Source: Cacajao melanocephalus (lineage: Eukaryota > Chordata > Mammalia > Primates > Pitheciidae). Taken from it: 64,000 nucleotides of DNA. Numbering within the stretch: the stretch's first letter is position 1; each line of letters opens with the position of its first letter. The DNA is taken from the NCBI GenBank assembly GCA_963573385.1, contig CAUYLG010048267.1, positions 1 to 64,000 on the forward strand, read 5' to 3'. The position numbers were made by a program, and so were the translations under genes. The notes below the pieces were generated by a model that searched no databases, was not told where the DNA came from, and saw nothing but the letters and a program-made list of their open reading frames with translations. Shown here in pieces: positions 41,319 through 54,769 of the stretch.

Positions 41319-41635
41319 GGCCAGGCAATGTGGCTCATGCCTGTAATCCCAGCACTTTGGGAGGCCAAGGCAGGTGAATCACTAAGTCAGGAGTTTAACA
41401 CTGGCCTGGCCAAGATGGTGAAACTCTGTCTCTACTAAAAATACAAAAATTAGCTGGGTGAGGTGGCAGGCGCCTGTAATCCCAGCTACTCAGGAGGCTA
41501 AGGCAGGAGAATCACTTGAACCCTAGGGGGACAGAGGTTGCAGTAAGCCGAGATCATGCCACTGCACTCAAGCCTGGACAACAGAGTGAGACTTCATCTC
41601 AAAATAAATTAATAAATAATAAAAAAATAAATACA
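41319..41635 (+). mobile_element. Alu SINE
   Basis: GGCCAGGCAATGTGGCTCAT to TGAGACTTCATCTC, followed by a tail of A with T interruptions (AAATAAATTAATAAATAAT). AAATAACTAT lies on both sides (41308-41317 and 41636-41645) as the target duplication. Confidence 0.97.
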
Positions 41636-41645
41636 AAATAACTAT

Positions 41646-42764
<1,119 letters not shown>

Positions 42765-42934
42765 ATGATAAATTTTTTAAGCTAATTTGCACTATGTTAA
42801 ATTGAGAATAAAGGTTTTATGCACTATCCTTCATATTACAGCCATTTAACAAATCATTCTCAAATTTTATTAAAGTATACACTTAAATTTATATTTACTT
42901 CAGTATATTAGCTATATTTATAGAACACAAGTTT

Positions 42935-43345
42935 ATATTTTCAGCTTTATTGAAGTGCAATTGACAAATAAAACTGTATATAATTCAGGGGCCAAATGTA
43001 ATATTTTGGCATACATACACATTGTGAAATTATTACTATGATTAAGCTACTTAACATATTAATTACCTCACATTTTTACTATTTGTGTGTGTGCTCATGT
43101 GCAAGCACATATGTGTGTGTCCTGAGAACATACAGGATCTCTTTCCTTAGCAAATGTCAAGTATACATTACTATTAACTGTAGTCACTATGCTGTATATT
43201 AGATCTCCAGAACAATTCATCTGGCATAACTGAAACTTTGTAATCTTTCACTAACATCACCCCACTGCTCCCACCCCCAGCAACCACCATTCTAGTCTCT
43301 GCTTCTATAACTTTTGACTTTTTTAGATTCTCCATATGAATGGGA
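42935..43345 (-). mobile_element. L1 3'UTR, antisense
   Basis: Antisense L1 3'UTR words in order: GCTTTATTGAAGTGCAATTG, AATTACCTCACATTTTTACT, ATTACTATTAACTGTAGTCA, AGCAACCACCATTCTAGTCT and TTTTTTAGATTCTCCATATG. An L1MA/L1MB-like 3' end. A TGTGTGTGTG-rich patch lies inside at about 43085-43120. Confidence 0.87.
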
Positions 43346-44024
43346 AGAAAAATATTTTAATAATAACCATAAAATCCTATTTTTATATGATGCAATATGT
43401 AATGTAATGAAGTTCAGAAGAACATTGCTTTATCAATTTTAGTTTCATACGGCGTTTTCAGTTAAGTGGGCAAAAACTGAGTGAAGATATTTATATTTCT
43501 TTAAACAACTCTACTTTCCTAAATGGGTTCATATTGATTTTGTGAATGCTTTTTCTCCATCTGCCCCCAAAATAATGTGTTTCTGTCAGTTTAGTTGCCA
43601 GTCACCACTCACTGTTAATTTCCTACAACAATGCTGTAGCAATGCTGTAGGGAAATGCAAATAAATAATTCCAGTGAAAGACAGAAATACATTTTGAAAA
43701 GTCTCCCACATCAATAACAGAGGAAAAAATTTCCTAAGATTTAGAAATATTATTATCTCTTCACTTTACCTTAATCAAAGCTTCATATTGAAAATTTTAT
43801 GGCAATAGCAAGAGTTGTTTGAGACACAGTGTATAATAAGCCATGTTATAAGAGAATATAATTTGAGCTGATTAGAATAGCTCAGGCACATCAAGGATCT
43901 CTGTGTTAACATGCATGATATTCTTGCTGTTACAGTTCAAAGTAGAGATTGATACCAATACTTAGTAATTACAGATACTGGAATCTTAAGGTACAGCTCA
44001 TATTTATTTATGAAATGTCTATAT
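43346..44024. other. AT-rich sequence with a small tandem duplication
   Basis: No repeat family recognised. CAATGCTGTAG occurs twice in tandem near 43629-43650. Confidence 0.45.
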
Positions 44025-44110
44025 GTAGAGCTGGAAAGAACCTTGGACATAATTCTGATCCAACACTCTCATATTACACATGAGGAAACTAAGGTGATGA
44101 GGATATCCAT
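44025..44110. repeat. possible ancient SINE fragment
   Basis: AGAGCTGGAAAGAACCTTGG, then ATCCAACACTCTCATATTAC and ACATGAGGAAACTAAGG, resemble an old mammalian dispersed repeat whose name I am not sure of. Too short for a firm call. Confidence 0.4.
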
Positions 44111-44489
44111 GTAACTTGTATATGTCACATGATGTTTACCATGGTCAGAAGGGTTGTCACATGCTTCTGACCTTCTCCTCAGAACCTAGTTGGAAGGAAG
44201 ATAATATGCTAGCCACTAACAACCTGTATTTTCATTAGTGTGGCCATAAAACAAAAGGATTTATTTATTCTTTAAATACTTTGCTGTGCCAGGCAGTATT
44301 CCTGGCTGGGGATACAGTGGTGAACAATATAGGTAATAGATAATAGATAACGTCCCTGCTTCCATTAAGTTTGCTTTCTATTGAGAAGAAACCAAAAGCA
44401 AGCAAATAAATTATATGTAAATCAGAAACCTGCAAAAATGCCAAGTTCCCCTCAGATAACTGAAATAGATATAATGCAGAAATTCTGTC

Positions 44490-44965
44490 ATATGAGACAT
44501 AGATAAACGTGGAGGACATTACGCTAAGCGGAATAAGACAGCCACAGAAAGACAAATACCACATGATCCCAATTACATGTGGAATCAAGAAAAGTTGAAC
44601 TCATAGAAACAGAGAGTAGAATGGTGGTTGCTGATGACTGGAGATGAAGGTGAGGAAATGAGGAGATGTTGGTCAAAGGGTGCAAAATTTCAGTTAGAAA
44701 GGGGAAGTAAGTTCAGGGGATCTACTGTACAGCATTGTGACTCTAGTTCATGTATTGTATTAATAACAATGTATTGTATTCTTGAAAATCACTAAACAAG
44801 TAGATTTTAGGTTTTCTTACCACAAAAAAACGAGAAGTATGTGAAGTAATGCATATGTTAATTTAAGCTCAATTTAGTCATCCCACAATATATTCATATT
44901 TCAAAACAACATGTTGTACACAAAAAATAAATGCAATTTTTTGTCATTTAAAAAAATAAAGATAA
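44490..44965 (+). mobile_element. L1 3' end inserted in L2
   Basis: End of ORF2 (GGAGGACATTACGCTAAGCG, CACATGATCCCAATTACATG, AGAGAGTAGAATGGTGGTTG) and 3'UTR to an A-rich end near 44960 (L1MA/MB-like). It is 5'-truncated. Confidence 0.9.
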
Positions 44966-45165
44966 AATAATGTATTAGATACTTGAAAATTCATAAGGAA
45001 TAGACCTTAAATGTTCCTATAACAAAAAAATGGTACGTATATAAGGTGATAGATACGTCAAATAGTTTGATTTAACTATTTCAGTGTATACGTATATCAA
45101 AATGTCAGCTGGTATACTGTAAACACATACAATTTTTATTTGTCAAATACACATTAGTTTTTGTT
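44966..45165 (+). mobile_element. second partial L1 3'UTR copy in tandem
   Basis: ACTTGAAAATTCATAAGGAA, CCTATAACAAAAAAATGGTA and GATAGATACGTCAAATAG parallel the upstream copy at 44775-44960, in the same orientation, with an independent ending (ATTTTTATTTGTCAAATACA). It is either a diverged tandem duplication of the L1 3'UTR or a second truncated L1. Confidence 0.75.
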
Positions 45166-46001
45166 TTTTCTTTAAAGGGTAACTCAGTAATTACTTTAAA
45201 TTAAGGCTCAGGGAAGGCCTCTCTGATAAATGACTTTAAGAGATGACTTGAAACACAAGAAGGAGGCAGCTGAGAGAAAATCAGGCGCAAGACATTTCCA
45301 GGAAAATGAATCAGCTAGTGCAAGGCAGAAAGCTGGGGATGAGCTTGGCTCCTTCAGAGAACAGAAAGGACAAGGTGGCTGAAGTATGGAGACAGAGAGT
45401 CAGGGGAATTAACAGGATGAAGCCACAGATGTGGGCAGGGGCTAATCATACAGGCCTGGGGGATAGGACATCTATTTTATTTCAAACATGATTAGAAACC
45501 ATTGGAGAATCTTAATTTTGGGAGAAGGGTGGGGAAACTGAAAGGATACGATGATTTGAGATTTTGACAATTTTTCACAATTTCTATACAGAGAAGATTG
45601 GACAGGCAGAAGGAAACAGTGAATGGAGGGAGGCTAGTTAGGTAGCTATTTGGATAATTAGGGCAAAAAATAGTTGTGTTTGCAGAAGGGGGTATCAGTG
45701 GCAATGGAAAGAGGTATGTGAGAATTCAGGATATGCTACAAAGGTAGATTGGATTGGTCTTGCTCTACTAAATGGCAGGGGAGAGTGAGGAAAAGAGATA
45801 TTTCAAACTGAATATTGAACAGCGATGGCTAATGGTGTCAATTATCAAAGGGGGCTACCTAAAAAGCAGGTTTCTAGGGTGAGGAAGAAAATCATTAACA
45901 GTAGGTCTGAATACTAAATTCCCTTCTCAGAAAACTGAGGAAGTTTGGAACCACTGTAAATCTTGAATGATGAATTTACTACCTGGAAGATAAATAACTT
46001 G

Positions 46002-46343
<342 letters not shown>

Positions 46344-46353
46344 AAAGGACTTG

Positions 46354-49300
46354 TTAAGGCTGCTATGCAGTGATTTCTATAAAATGCTTTAAATAGGATA
46401 ATCCTGATATTCCTAGATCAGCCTTTCTCAAATTTGTACACTGGAGGAACCCTTAAAAAAATATTTTAGATCTCTGCAATGTCCTGGGGAAAATGTTTTC
46501 ACCTCAAGTGGCAAGATTCTTCTACTTACAACTGATAATAGCCATCTCATAGATGTGAGGTAATATCTCACTGTGAATTTTTTTTTGAGATGAGTCTACA
46601 TATAGTCATTTCATAAATGACTATAAATATAAGTCATAAAGTCATTTAAATATTTTGTATACTTACATAATCAGTATAATAATTCAATAATAATTTCATG
46701 TATTGACTTTAGCCAACTTGTCCTTCTCTTTTTCTGTGGTTATCCCTTCTCACAGATAATATTAATTCTAATGCTAGTCGGTATTTAGCCAAAGAAAACT
46801 TCATATTTTCCTTTATTTAGTTCACATTTGACTATATTTTTAGTGTATCTAAGTAGACCTAAATGTCTTATCACAATTTGCTACTCTACAAGATACTAAT
46901 GAGCAATGGTATGTGGTATAAAAGTAATTTTTTTTCCAACTTAAGTAGCTTTAAAGTTAATGTTTACTATTTTTAAGAAGTAGTAGAGCTTATTTTATGA
47001 TTCTTGAAATTAATCTCTTTCTTTCCTTTTCATAAATTTTAAAGGCTCATGAGAACAACATAACTGGCTTAAGCCAAAATGGGATTAATTTGTTCTAAAG
47101 ATGAAGTGAGTAGATTTAATTTTAATAAAGATAGAAAATGGGTTTTAAATAATTTTATTTACATACATAAAATTTTATTGACCATGTTGAATAATAAAGC
47201 TACGAAAACCTTTAGCCAAAGCAATACAAATAAAAATATAGCCTAATGTCTCTTTTTGTACAAGACTTTGAAAACACATTTTCAAATGATATGTCCAAGT
47301 GTAATATAGTACTAGTAAACCTATGTAAATAAATAAAGATAGAAATTTTGTCTTTCATGTGAAACTTATGTTTGTTTTGCTGCAAAAATACTCATTTGAA
47401 ACCCAGTTTGAGATGCATATACACATTTCTTTTTCAACTGAAATGAAGTGATTTTCTTCCTTGTTCATGATGCTTATAAAAGAAAAAAACTTGCTCATGC
47501 ACAGTCAAGAATTAAGCTCAAGGGATTATAATATTTTGGGAGATGAAATGAGGGCAAGGAACAATCAAAGTAGACTTAGATGGGGTGGCCAACCAGAAAG
47601 ACAGTTTAGGGTGTTGTGATGAAATCCAAGAGAAAAGTATGCTTCCAAAGAGGAAAAAAATTATCAATTTTAATAAATGCTGCTAAAATATCAAGAAAAG
47701 GAAAGGGAAAAGTATGTTAGATTTAGAACTATAGGCAACCCAGACAAGCATAATCTCAGTGTAGTGTGGGGTCATTCCAAACTCACTAATCTGAGTTTGG
47801 TAATAAGGAAGTACAGAAAAAGATTATGGTGAACCCTTTAAGAAGTTTTGCCTAAAGGTAAACAAAGAAAGAAGATGATAGCTGAAATGAGACTTCAAGT
47901 CAAGGAGTCATCTTTTATTTAAAATAAGAATAACAAAAATGTTTATATGTTAATGGAAATAAAAAACATACAGAGGAAGGAATCAATGGTAAAAGGGCAG
48001 CAGAGATGATTTTTATCATCAGAGTGCTTAAATCAGAGAAGAATGAGATTTGCAATAGAACAGAGATATTATTATCTTAGGTAACAGTGAGAAAGGTGAA
48101 GTATAGATGGCTATTTTCTGGTGGGAATATAAGAAAACATACATCAGCTTCATTTTTTCAATGAGAAGAGGCAACTTTGAGTGCTATTATAAAAGAAAGA
48201 ATCATGTAGGAGGTCTAAGTGGATGAAAGAAGAAGCAAGGAAACAGTAAACTATAATATTACAATAATTATAACACAAAAATGACAGGATAAATACCATG
48301 GGAAACAGCAGAAAATGGTACAGTGTCATCAAAGAGAGAAATAACACTCAGAATGTAAAGTGGAAATCTTAAAGGAGAAGAAAGTGTTTGAGCTGAATAT
48401 TAAAGCAAGATATCAGAGTGGACATGATGTAGGAAGGACAGTCCAGGATGAAGAAACAGAATGAAGAGAAGAATGAACGAGGAGGAGTACAACTTAGGGT
48501 GATAGTTCAACGCCAGCTATCTTATCTAGCTGGAATACTGGGCACATACAAAGGCATGGCAAACTCAAAATGAAGATTTCAATGAAGCCTAGAAATGCTA
48601 TTTTGAAATGCTGGGTATTTTTAATTGAAAATGAGATCCCTCAGATAATCCCCACTCTATTCTGCCCAATGTTTGCATTTTTTCCTTGATTACAGTACTT
48701 GCTAACTTTGGCCGTATTACAGTACAGTAACTTTTACTGTTAGTTATATGATTACAAATCTATTGTTTTCAACAGATTGAAAACTTTCCAAAAGTATTGT
48801 GCCATCTACCAATAGCCCTAGAGTGTTGCATGTTTTGGAATGTAATAAGTGCAAGATAAATTTTATTTTATTCACAAATCAAGCTGAAGATTATGAGGAC
48901 TTATCTATAATAGCAGCAACCATACAAATACATTTGAAAAATGAATTACTAAAAAAATAATCCATCAGATAGAAGGTGATTTCATAAGTCCTGGGGAGAT
49001 TAAGATTCTAACCTAACCTAGAAATATTATTGTGTGAATTTAATAAGACTATAAGCAAAACGATAAACAGAATGCTTTTGATGTTTGGTATACTAAGACT
49101 CCTAAAGTATTCACTTCACTTTAAAACAGCAAGGTAACCAAGTGAAATAAAAATATGTATTTTGATTTTACTACTAAAAGAGATAAAGAAGGAGCGGTAT
49201 TTTGCCCCTCCACTTGTGTTCTAAATTTAAGGCCTTTGGTTTAAGCAAAGGGACATAAGTAGATTATTTACATTTCTGGAGCCCTGCTAAAGAAAGCCCT

Positions 49301-49704
49301 GCAGCAGTGAACATGACTTTTTTTTTTCTTTTTAACTTTTCTTCTCTAAGGAACAACTTCTTTCCTTATTCTGATCATTCTGATGGAATTTGTTCTATGC
49401 CGTGTCTTCTGCCTGGCCAATCCAAATATTCTTCTCCCTGATCACACTGGTCACTTCAGGAATGAGCTTATATTCTAGACCAATCAGACCATTCTCTGAG
49501 ACTTTCACAAAAACTAACAGTAAAGTGAGCCAAGTGCTGATAGAGCCACCTCTGCAGTCGGTAGGGACATTCTGCTTGAGAGAAAAGCCCACATAGAGAA
49601 AATGAGGTCAAAGAGCAGAGAGGAATGGATGTTGTGTCAACCTTTAGTTACAAAGATGCCTAAAGCCAGGGGTACCTAGGGAGCTCCTGTTTTCCTAAGG
49701 CAAT
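46354..49704. other. AT-rich sequence, no confident feature
   Basis: The longest interval without a firm call. 46420-46490 faintly resembles the end of a hAT-type element. 47560-47960 and 48390-48510 have purine-rich L2-like words, but the word order is inconsistent with one L2. No gene signal. Confidence 0.45.
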
Positions 49705-49822
49705 TGTTATGGTCTGAATGTGTTTGTCCTCCTCACCCTCAAAATTCGTATTTTAAAACCTAATCACCAAGGTGATGATATTAGAAGGTGGGGCCTTTGG
49801 GAGGTGATTAAGTCATTAGGGT
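49705..49822 (+). mobile_element. MLT1 LTR 5' stub
   Basis: TGTTATGGTCTGAATGTGTT, TAATCACCAAGGTGATGATA and GGTGGGGCCTTTGGGAGGTG are the first third of an MLT1 LTR. The rest is missing, replaced by a palindrome and then L1 sequence. Confidence 0.9.
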
Positions 49823-49850
49823 TACAAGAGCAGCATTCAAAGTAATGCTT

Positions 49851-49870
49851 ATATCAATTCAAATTGATAT
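49851..49870. repeat. palindrome between LTR stub and L1 fragment
   Basis: ATATCAATTCAAATTGATAT has 9-bp arms and a two-base centre. It lies in the short unassigned interval between the truncated MLT1 and the L1 3' end. Confidence 0.6.
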
Positions 49871-49904
49871 CCTATGTTGGGCAGGTACTACTTTACCCTT
49901 CCAT

Positions 49905-50505
49905 CAGCACTTCCTCAAAAGGTTAAGCATAGCATGAACATATGACCCTGCAATTTTATTCATAGGGTATATGCTCAAAAGAATTGAAACCATATTTCCA
50001 CACAAAAAATGTACATACAAATGTTCATAGCAGCATTATTAATAACATTCAAAAAGTGAAAATAACTCATATACCCATCAGCTGAAGAATGGATAAACAA
50101 AATGTGACACATCCACATGATGGACTATTATTCAGCAATAAAAACAAATGAAGTGTTGAAATAAACTATTGATACATGCTAACAACATGGAGGAGCCTAG
50201 GAATGAATTAGCCTAAGTGAAAGAAATCAGTCCCAAAAGGCCACCTGTTATATGATCCCATTTCTATAAAATGTCCAGAATAGGTAAATGTGTAGAGGCA
50301 GAATGAAGATTAGTCATTGCCTAGAAGGAGGGATAGTAAGAAGTGATTCTTAATAGGTGCAGGGCTTCTTTTATATGCACTGTAATGTTCTAAAATTGCA
50401 TCGTGGTGATGGCTGCACAACTCTGCAACTATACTCAGACCAAACCATGAAGTTATATACTTCAAATGGGTGATTTTATGATATGTGAGTTATATTCCAG
50501 CACAG
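49905..50505 (+). mobile_element. old L1M 3' end
   Basis: TGAACATATGACCCTGCAAT, TGTTCATAGCAGCATTATTA, TATTATTCAGCAATAAAAAC, AAATGTCCAGAATAGGTAAA and TCAAATGGGTGATTTTATGA follow an L1MC-like ORF2 end and 3'UTR. It is 5'-truncated with no clear poly(A). Confidence 0.9.
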
Positions 50506-50744
50506 TGTTTTCAAAATGTGATAATATATGAACATACACATAACAGCTCATAATTCATTTGTGCCAGGCTAAATTACATATAAACCTTCCCTTCTTATTG
50601 ATACCACTTCATCCTACCTTAGAATAAACAAGAATAGAAATAAAAGAAATAATAACAAATACTCTAAGTACTATTTAAATGCCTAAATAATATTAGTAAC
50701 ATTGATAGTAATAGCACTGCTAATAAAAATTTATTGCTATTGAT

Positions 50745-50965
50745 TATAATTTTTTAGCATTTACTAGGTTCTAGGCTTAGCATTTTATATTAAAATTAAT
50801 TTAATACTCCTAATAATCCTCTGAAAAGAAGTGTTATTAACCTGTTTAAATATGGAGAAATCGAAGCTCTAAAAGTTTTGATTAATTGCCCCAATTTGTA
50901 AGTCTAGTAAAGAGCAGAAAATATGAAGCCAATTCTAGGTGATTCCACATGTCAAACTCTTAAAC
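50745..50965 (-). repeat. MIR element
   Basis: Antisense MIR: TTTACTAGGTTCTAGGCTTA, TTTAATACTCCTAATAATCC, AAATATGGAGAAATCGAAGC, TTGCCCCAATTTGTAAGTCT and a diverged tRNA-related head. Confidence 0.82.
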
Positions 50966-51290
50966 AATATTTGACCTCCCCTGCAGTAGCCTGATCAATA
51001 TGTATAACTAGTTTTAAAACACCCTGTTTGATCACACATTTAGAATTTGCTCCATTATTTGCACCAACTGGGTGAACACTGGGATCTTGAGCAAAGCACC
51101 ACACCTCAGCCACAGTGCCAGGAGTCCTTCTGAGATAATATTGTGTAGGCAAATTAATAATTATGTATCAATGTATCATAAGAAGAGACAAGGTTACTTC
51201 TATCATGAACCATGGGTTTTAAAAAATTTCTGTAACTGGAAAGATGCAGTTTCTCAAAGTATAGCTTTGTCTTAAGATGTTACCAATGAT

Positions 51291-51580
51291 TGACCAGGGG
51301 CAGTGGCTCATGCCTGTCCCAGCACTTTGAGAGGCCCAGCAGGAGGATTGCTTGAGCCCAGGTGTTTGAGACCATTCTGGTCAACACAGTGGACCTCATC
51401 TCTACAAAAATTTAAAAATTAGTCAAATGTGGTGGCACGTGCCTATGTCCCAGCTACTTGAGAGGCTGAGGTGAGAGGGTCACTTGAGCTTTGGGAGGTC
51501 AAGTCTGCAGTGAGCCATAATTATGCCATTGAACTCCAGACTCAGTGACACAGGAAGACCCCATCTCAAAAACAAACAAA
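51291..51580 (+). mobile_element. old Alu SINE
   Basis: GACCAGGGGCAGTGGCTCAT to GACCCCATCTC, with an AAACAAACAAA tail. A 17-bp target duplication, AAGATGTTACCAATGAT (51274-51290) versus AAGATGTTACCAATAAT (51581-51597), has one mismatch. The GAGGATTGCTTGAGCCCAGG and TTTAAAAATTAGTC features and overall divergence fit AluJ. Confidence 0.97.
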
Positions 51581-51597
51581 AAGATGTTACCAATAAT

Positions 51598-51778
51598 AAT
51601 AGTAGTCATTGGTGCTTTATATGAGTCAGCTCATTTAATCCCTACAACAATACCATAAACTAGGTAATATTATTATCTTCCTACAAATGTGAAATATGAA
51701 GCAGAAGGAAGTAGAACAGCCATGGTATCAGGATGTCTAACTTAGAGCCCATACCCTTAATATCTACTCTATAGTCAC
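51598..51778 (-). repeat. MIR element
   Basis: TTATATGAGTCAGCTCATTT, AATCCCTACAACAATACCAT, AGGTAATATTATTATCTTCC and CAAATGTGAAATATGAAGC are antisense MIR in order. Confidence 0.85.
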
Positions 51779-52861
51779 TCCAAATGCTTCAAATTTGTTT
51801 CAGTTAATAAAATTATTAAACAATGTCACAATTACAATACATGAATAAGAAGGTCATATGTTGTCTAAAAATATTAAAAATTTCAGTGTCAAGACAGGTA
51901 TGTTGACAAAAAATGGAAATAGACATTTTAATTTATTCATAAATACATATCTAAGCATTTCTGAAGTTGCTTGTGTAAAGAGCTTACATTTAGAAATCTC
52001 ATGACTCCTCTATGAAGTAGAAGGAAAAGGAGAATGGAGGAAAAAGAAACATCATTATCAGACATAACTGGTCCCTACATACCAACAAGAACAGGAGAAT
52101 CAAGATAAAGTGAAGTCCTCTTGATTTACTAATCCCCAAAAGCTGTTCTTTGACTAAAGGGTAAAACTGCCACCACTCTAGAGTGGTAGAAATAAGAGGA
52201 CTTGAAAAAGTTTCTACCAATTGAGAGTAGGGTGATGAGAAATACTAAAGGCAAGAGCCGTATCTGGCTTAGGTTGGTCCTTGCAAATCTGAAACCAGAA
52301 ACCACTTAGAATCGATTCAAAATGGTAAGAATAAAGACAGAAATGATTTCAAGTGGTGCTCTGAAAAACAACGTAATTAAGACAGGAATCTATGAACAAA
52401 GTCTGATTCCCAAGCGTTAGGACTAAAGACAGAAATGGGTCAGAAGTGAGTCAAAGGGCAAGTAGAACAAATAGAGGCCAAAGCAGAAACCTGATCAACA
52501 TTTTTTCCAAAGCAAATCGGATAAGTCCTGCACCACCTCAAAACTCCACAAATGGTGGTTTTCAACTTGAGGCCTCAAATTTGTGAAGGTTTCAAAGGTT
52601 TAAAAGCAGTATAAAGATAAATTTATTTGCTTGGGGGTGGTTAGCTTTCTTTTTAACAATATCCAATTCTTATCAACAGAAAACAGGGTTTTGGAAAACG
52701 GGCAAAAAACAAGATAAGCTTCCAGAAGACACTACTCTATTGGCCCCATACTCTGATATGATTTCACAGTAAACAAATAAGGTACGTATGTTAAAGCTGA
52801 AACTCAACAGTAAAAAAAATAATTGATAACCACAATACTTTCTAATATACGTTATTAAACT
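51779..52861. other. sequence without recognised feature
   Basis: No family recognised. AATAAAGACAGAAATG at about 52331 and ACTAAAGACAGAAATG at about 52422 are near repeats of each other. Confidence 0.45.
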
Positions 52862-53302
52862 CTATGGTGGATGCTTAAACAACACAGATTTGAACTGTGC
52901 AGGTCATTTATACACTGATTTTCTTCTACCTCTGCCACTCTTGAAAGATCAAGACCAATCCCTTCTCCTTTTCTTCATTCTCAGCCTACTCAGCATGAAG
53001 AGGATGGGGATGAAGACCTGTATGATGACCCACTTCCACTTAATGAATAGTAAATATATTTCCTCTTCCTTATGATTTTCTTAACATTTTCTTTTCTCTA
53101 GCATACTTTATTGCAAGAATACAGTATATAATATATATAACAGATAAAATATGTGTTAATAGTTTATGTTATCGTAAGGTTTCCAGTCAACAACAGACTA
53201 TCATTAGTTAAGTTTTGGCGGAGTCAGGAGTTATCCATAAATTTTTAACTGGAAAGGGGGCCAGCACTCCTGAGTCCCACATTGTTCAGCAGTCAACTAT
53301 AG
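52862..53302 (+). mobile_element. Tigger/MER2-type DNA transposon
   Basis: The ends CTTAAACAACACAGATTTGA and CACATTGTTCAGCAGTCAAC form the Tigger/MER2 terminal inverted repeats. The flanking TA pairs fit the target-site preference of pogo-like elements. Just inside the left end, TTTATACACTGATTTTCTTC also fits MER2/Tigger. The interior keeps only the transposase C-terminal tail and the downstream UTR (ATGATTTTCTTAACATTTTC). It is an internally deleted, non-autonomous copy. Confidence 0.85.
52991..53050 (+). pseudogene. Tigger transposase C-terminal tail
   Basis: This frame reads QHEEDGDEDLYDDPLPLNE followed by TAG. The acidic ending with DDPLPLNE is, as I recall, the C-terminus of Tigger1-type transposases. 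The DDE catalytic core and the DNA-binding domain are absent, so this is a leftover of the internally deleted element. A longer overlapping frame at 52890-53075 is in another phase and is not meaningful. Confidence 0.7.
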
Positions 53303-54339
53303 TTATGAGTTATGAATTGGTGATAATCTGAAATAAAAACTTACGAAATGTATTTTTGGACACGGAAAGGAAAAAGATAAGGCAAACTACTGCAAAGCAG
53401 AAAACACTACCTGTAGTTACCATTGTCACCTCATGTCACTAAAATTCATATAATCTAAGGAAATATTGTAGAACACAGATTTTTCAAACAACCTCATGAA
53501 AATAATTAACCTGTGTCTAGCATATAGTTATGAAATTTATATCACAGAGTATAATTTGAATTATATTAGAAAATTATAATGTAAAAATGGTGGCTTTACA
53601 CTTAGTCAACTAGGAGACCTCTGAGTTAAGTATTAGCAACCATAAGACTGATGCCTAATACTTACCCCAAGTGAATTTCTCAAGGTTATATTTATTCTGG
53701 AAATTGGAGAGGAAATGAAAATACTTAGAAACATCACTGCAGTGCTCTCAATGAAAATAGATATTTTTATTTGGACTAAGTAAATACCTTTCTCAAAGAT
53801 TAATAAATTTGTTTATTTTAAACCAGTTGAATAAACTCATTTCCTGAAAATGTACTATAATTAATTTACCAGTGATGTGCCACTCTAAACCAATGAAATA
53901 AACTCAGTTAATTTTTCTTCAAAGTGTTTCTTAAATAATTCATTAATGTTGTCAAGTAGATAATTAATATAACATTAAGTAAATATTAAAATGGACAAAA
54001 TTTTGATAATTAGTTTAACCTAGAGAAACTTAATACATCGATTATGGCACCAGTTTGTTCACAAATGTTGGCACATTTTCTGGTATTTTCCCTCTGTCTA
54101 TGAAGTATCAGTGCATTTCAGTTTTGGGTCAGAAAGATAATTTGTTTGTGAAGTATATCAATACTAAATTGCCCAATGTGGCACATCATCATGGATTTCA
54201 CTGAGACAAAGTCAAAATATAATTTTGTAAATTTTGTGTGCCAAGAATTATGCTAAAGCTACATACACAGAAAAAAATATAAAAGAAGCAAATGATAAAT
54301 GTCTGTATAACAGAAAGAGCTAGAGTGTAGAGTAAGAAG
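53303..54339. other. AT-rich sequence, no feature recognised
   Basis: No repeat family, RNA or gene signal recognised. Confidence 0.5.
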
Positions 54340-54550
54340 AAAGTGGATTATTTAAATCTCAATTATTCCATTTATTTGCTGTTTGAGAATGTTAAACAAC
54401 TTACATAACCTTTTTCAACCTCAGTTAGGTTTAATAATGCCTGCCTTGCAGAGCTATTTGCAGGATTTACCGTAATATATTTAATTCCCTTAGTGTGGCA
54501 CTTAGCATACACTGAATGCTATAGGAATTTCTGCCCTTGTTAGTGTTAAT
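54340..54550 (+). repeat. MIR element
   Basis: Sense MIR: CATTTATTTGCTGTTTGAGA, AACAACTTACATAACCTTTT, TTTAATAATGCCTGCCTTGC, AGGATTTACCGTAATATATT and GTGTGGCACTTAGCATACAC. Confidence 0.83.
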
Positions 54551-54769
54551 ATTTGTATCATTATTATCACACTTTGGATTCTTCTGATGAAGAAATCAGA
54601 AATTGGGGTGTACTCTTGATTTAAATCTTTATCTCTTAATATAATTTTAGTAACATTTTGTAATTAACATCATAGCTCAAGACTCTCTGGAAATAATGGA
54701 TTCCTTCTAATCCCTTACCCCAACAACCATAACAAAGTTTTGTTTTCTTTCTGCAATGAATGTTGTGTT

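Larger units (their letters stand above)
44262..45880 (-). repeat. L2 element, antisense, interrupted by L1 3' ends
   Basis: 44262-44440 matches the antisense L2 end (TGCCAGGCAGTATTCCTGGC, GGGGATACAGTGGTGAACAA). After L1 sequence at 44490-45165 the L2 resumes at about 45175: AGGGAAGGCCTCTCTGATAA, AAGACATTTCCAGGAAAATG, GATGAGCTTGGCTCCTTCAG and AGAAACCATTGGAGAATCTT, to at least 45880. The order is continuous across the insertion. Confidence 0.85.

Noticed and set aside
47560..48510. Purine-rich region with L2-like words
   Set aside because: The order of the words does not fit a single L2 in either orientation, so no feature was called.
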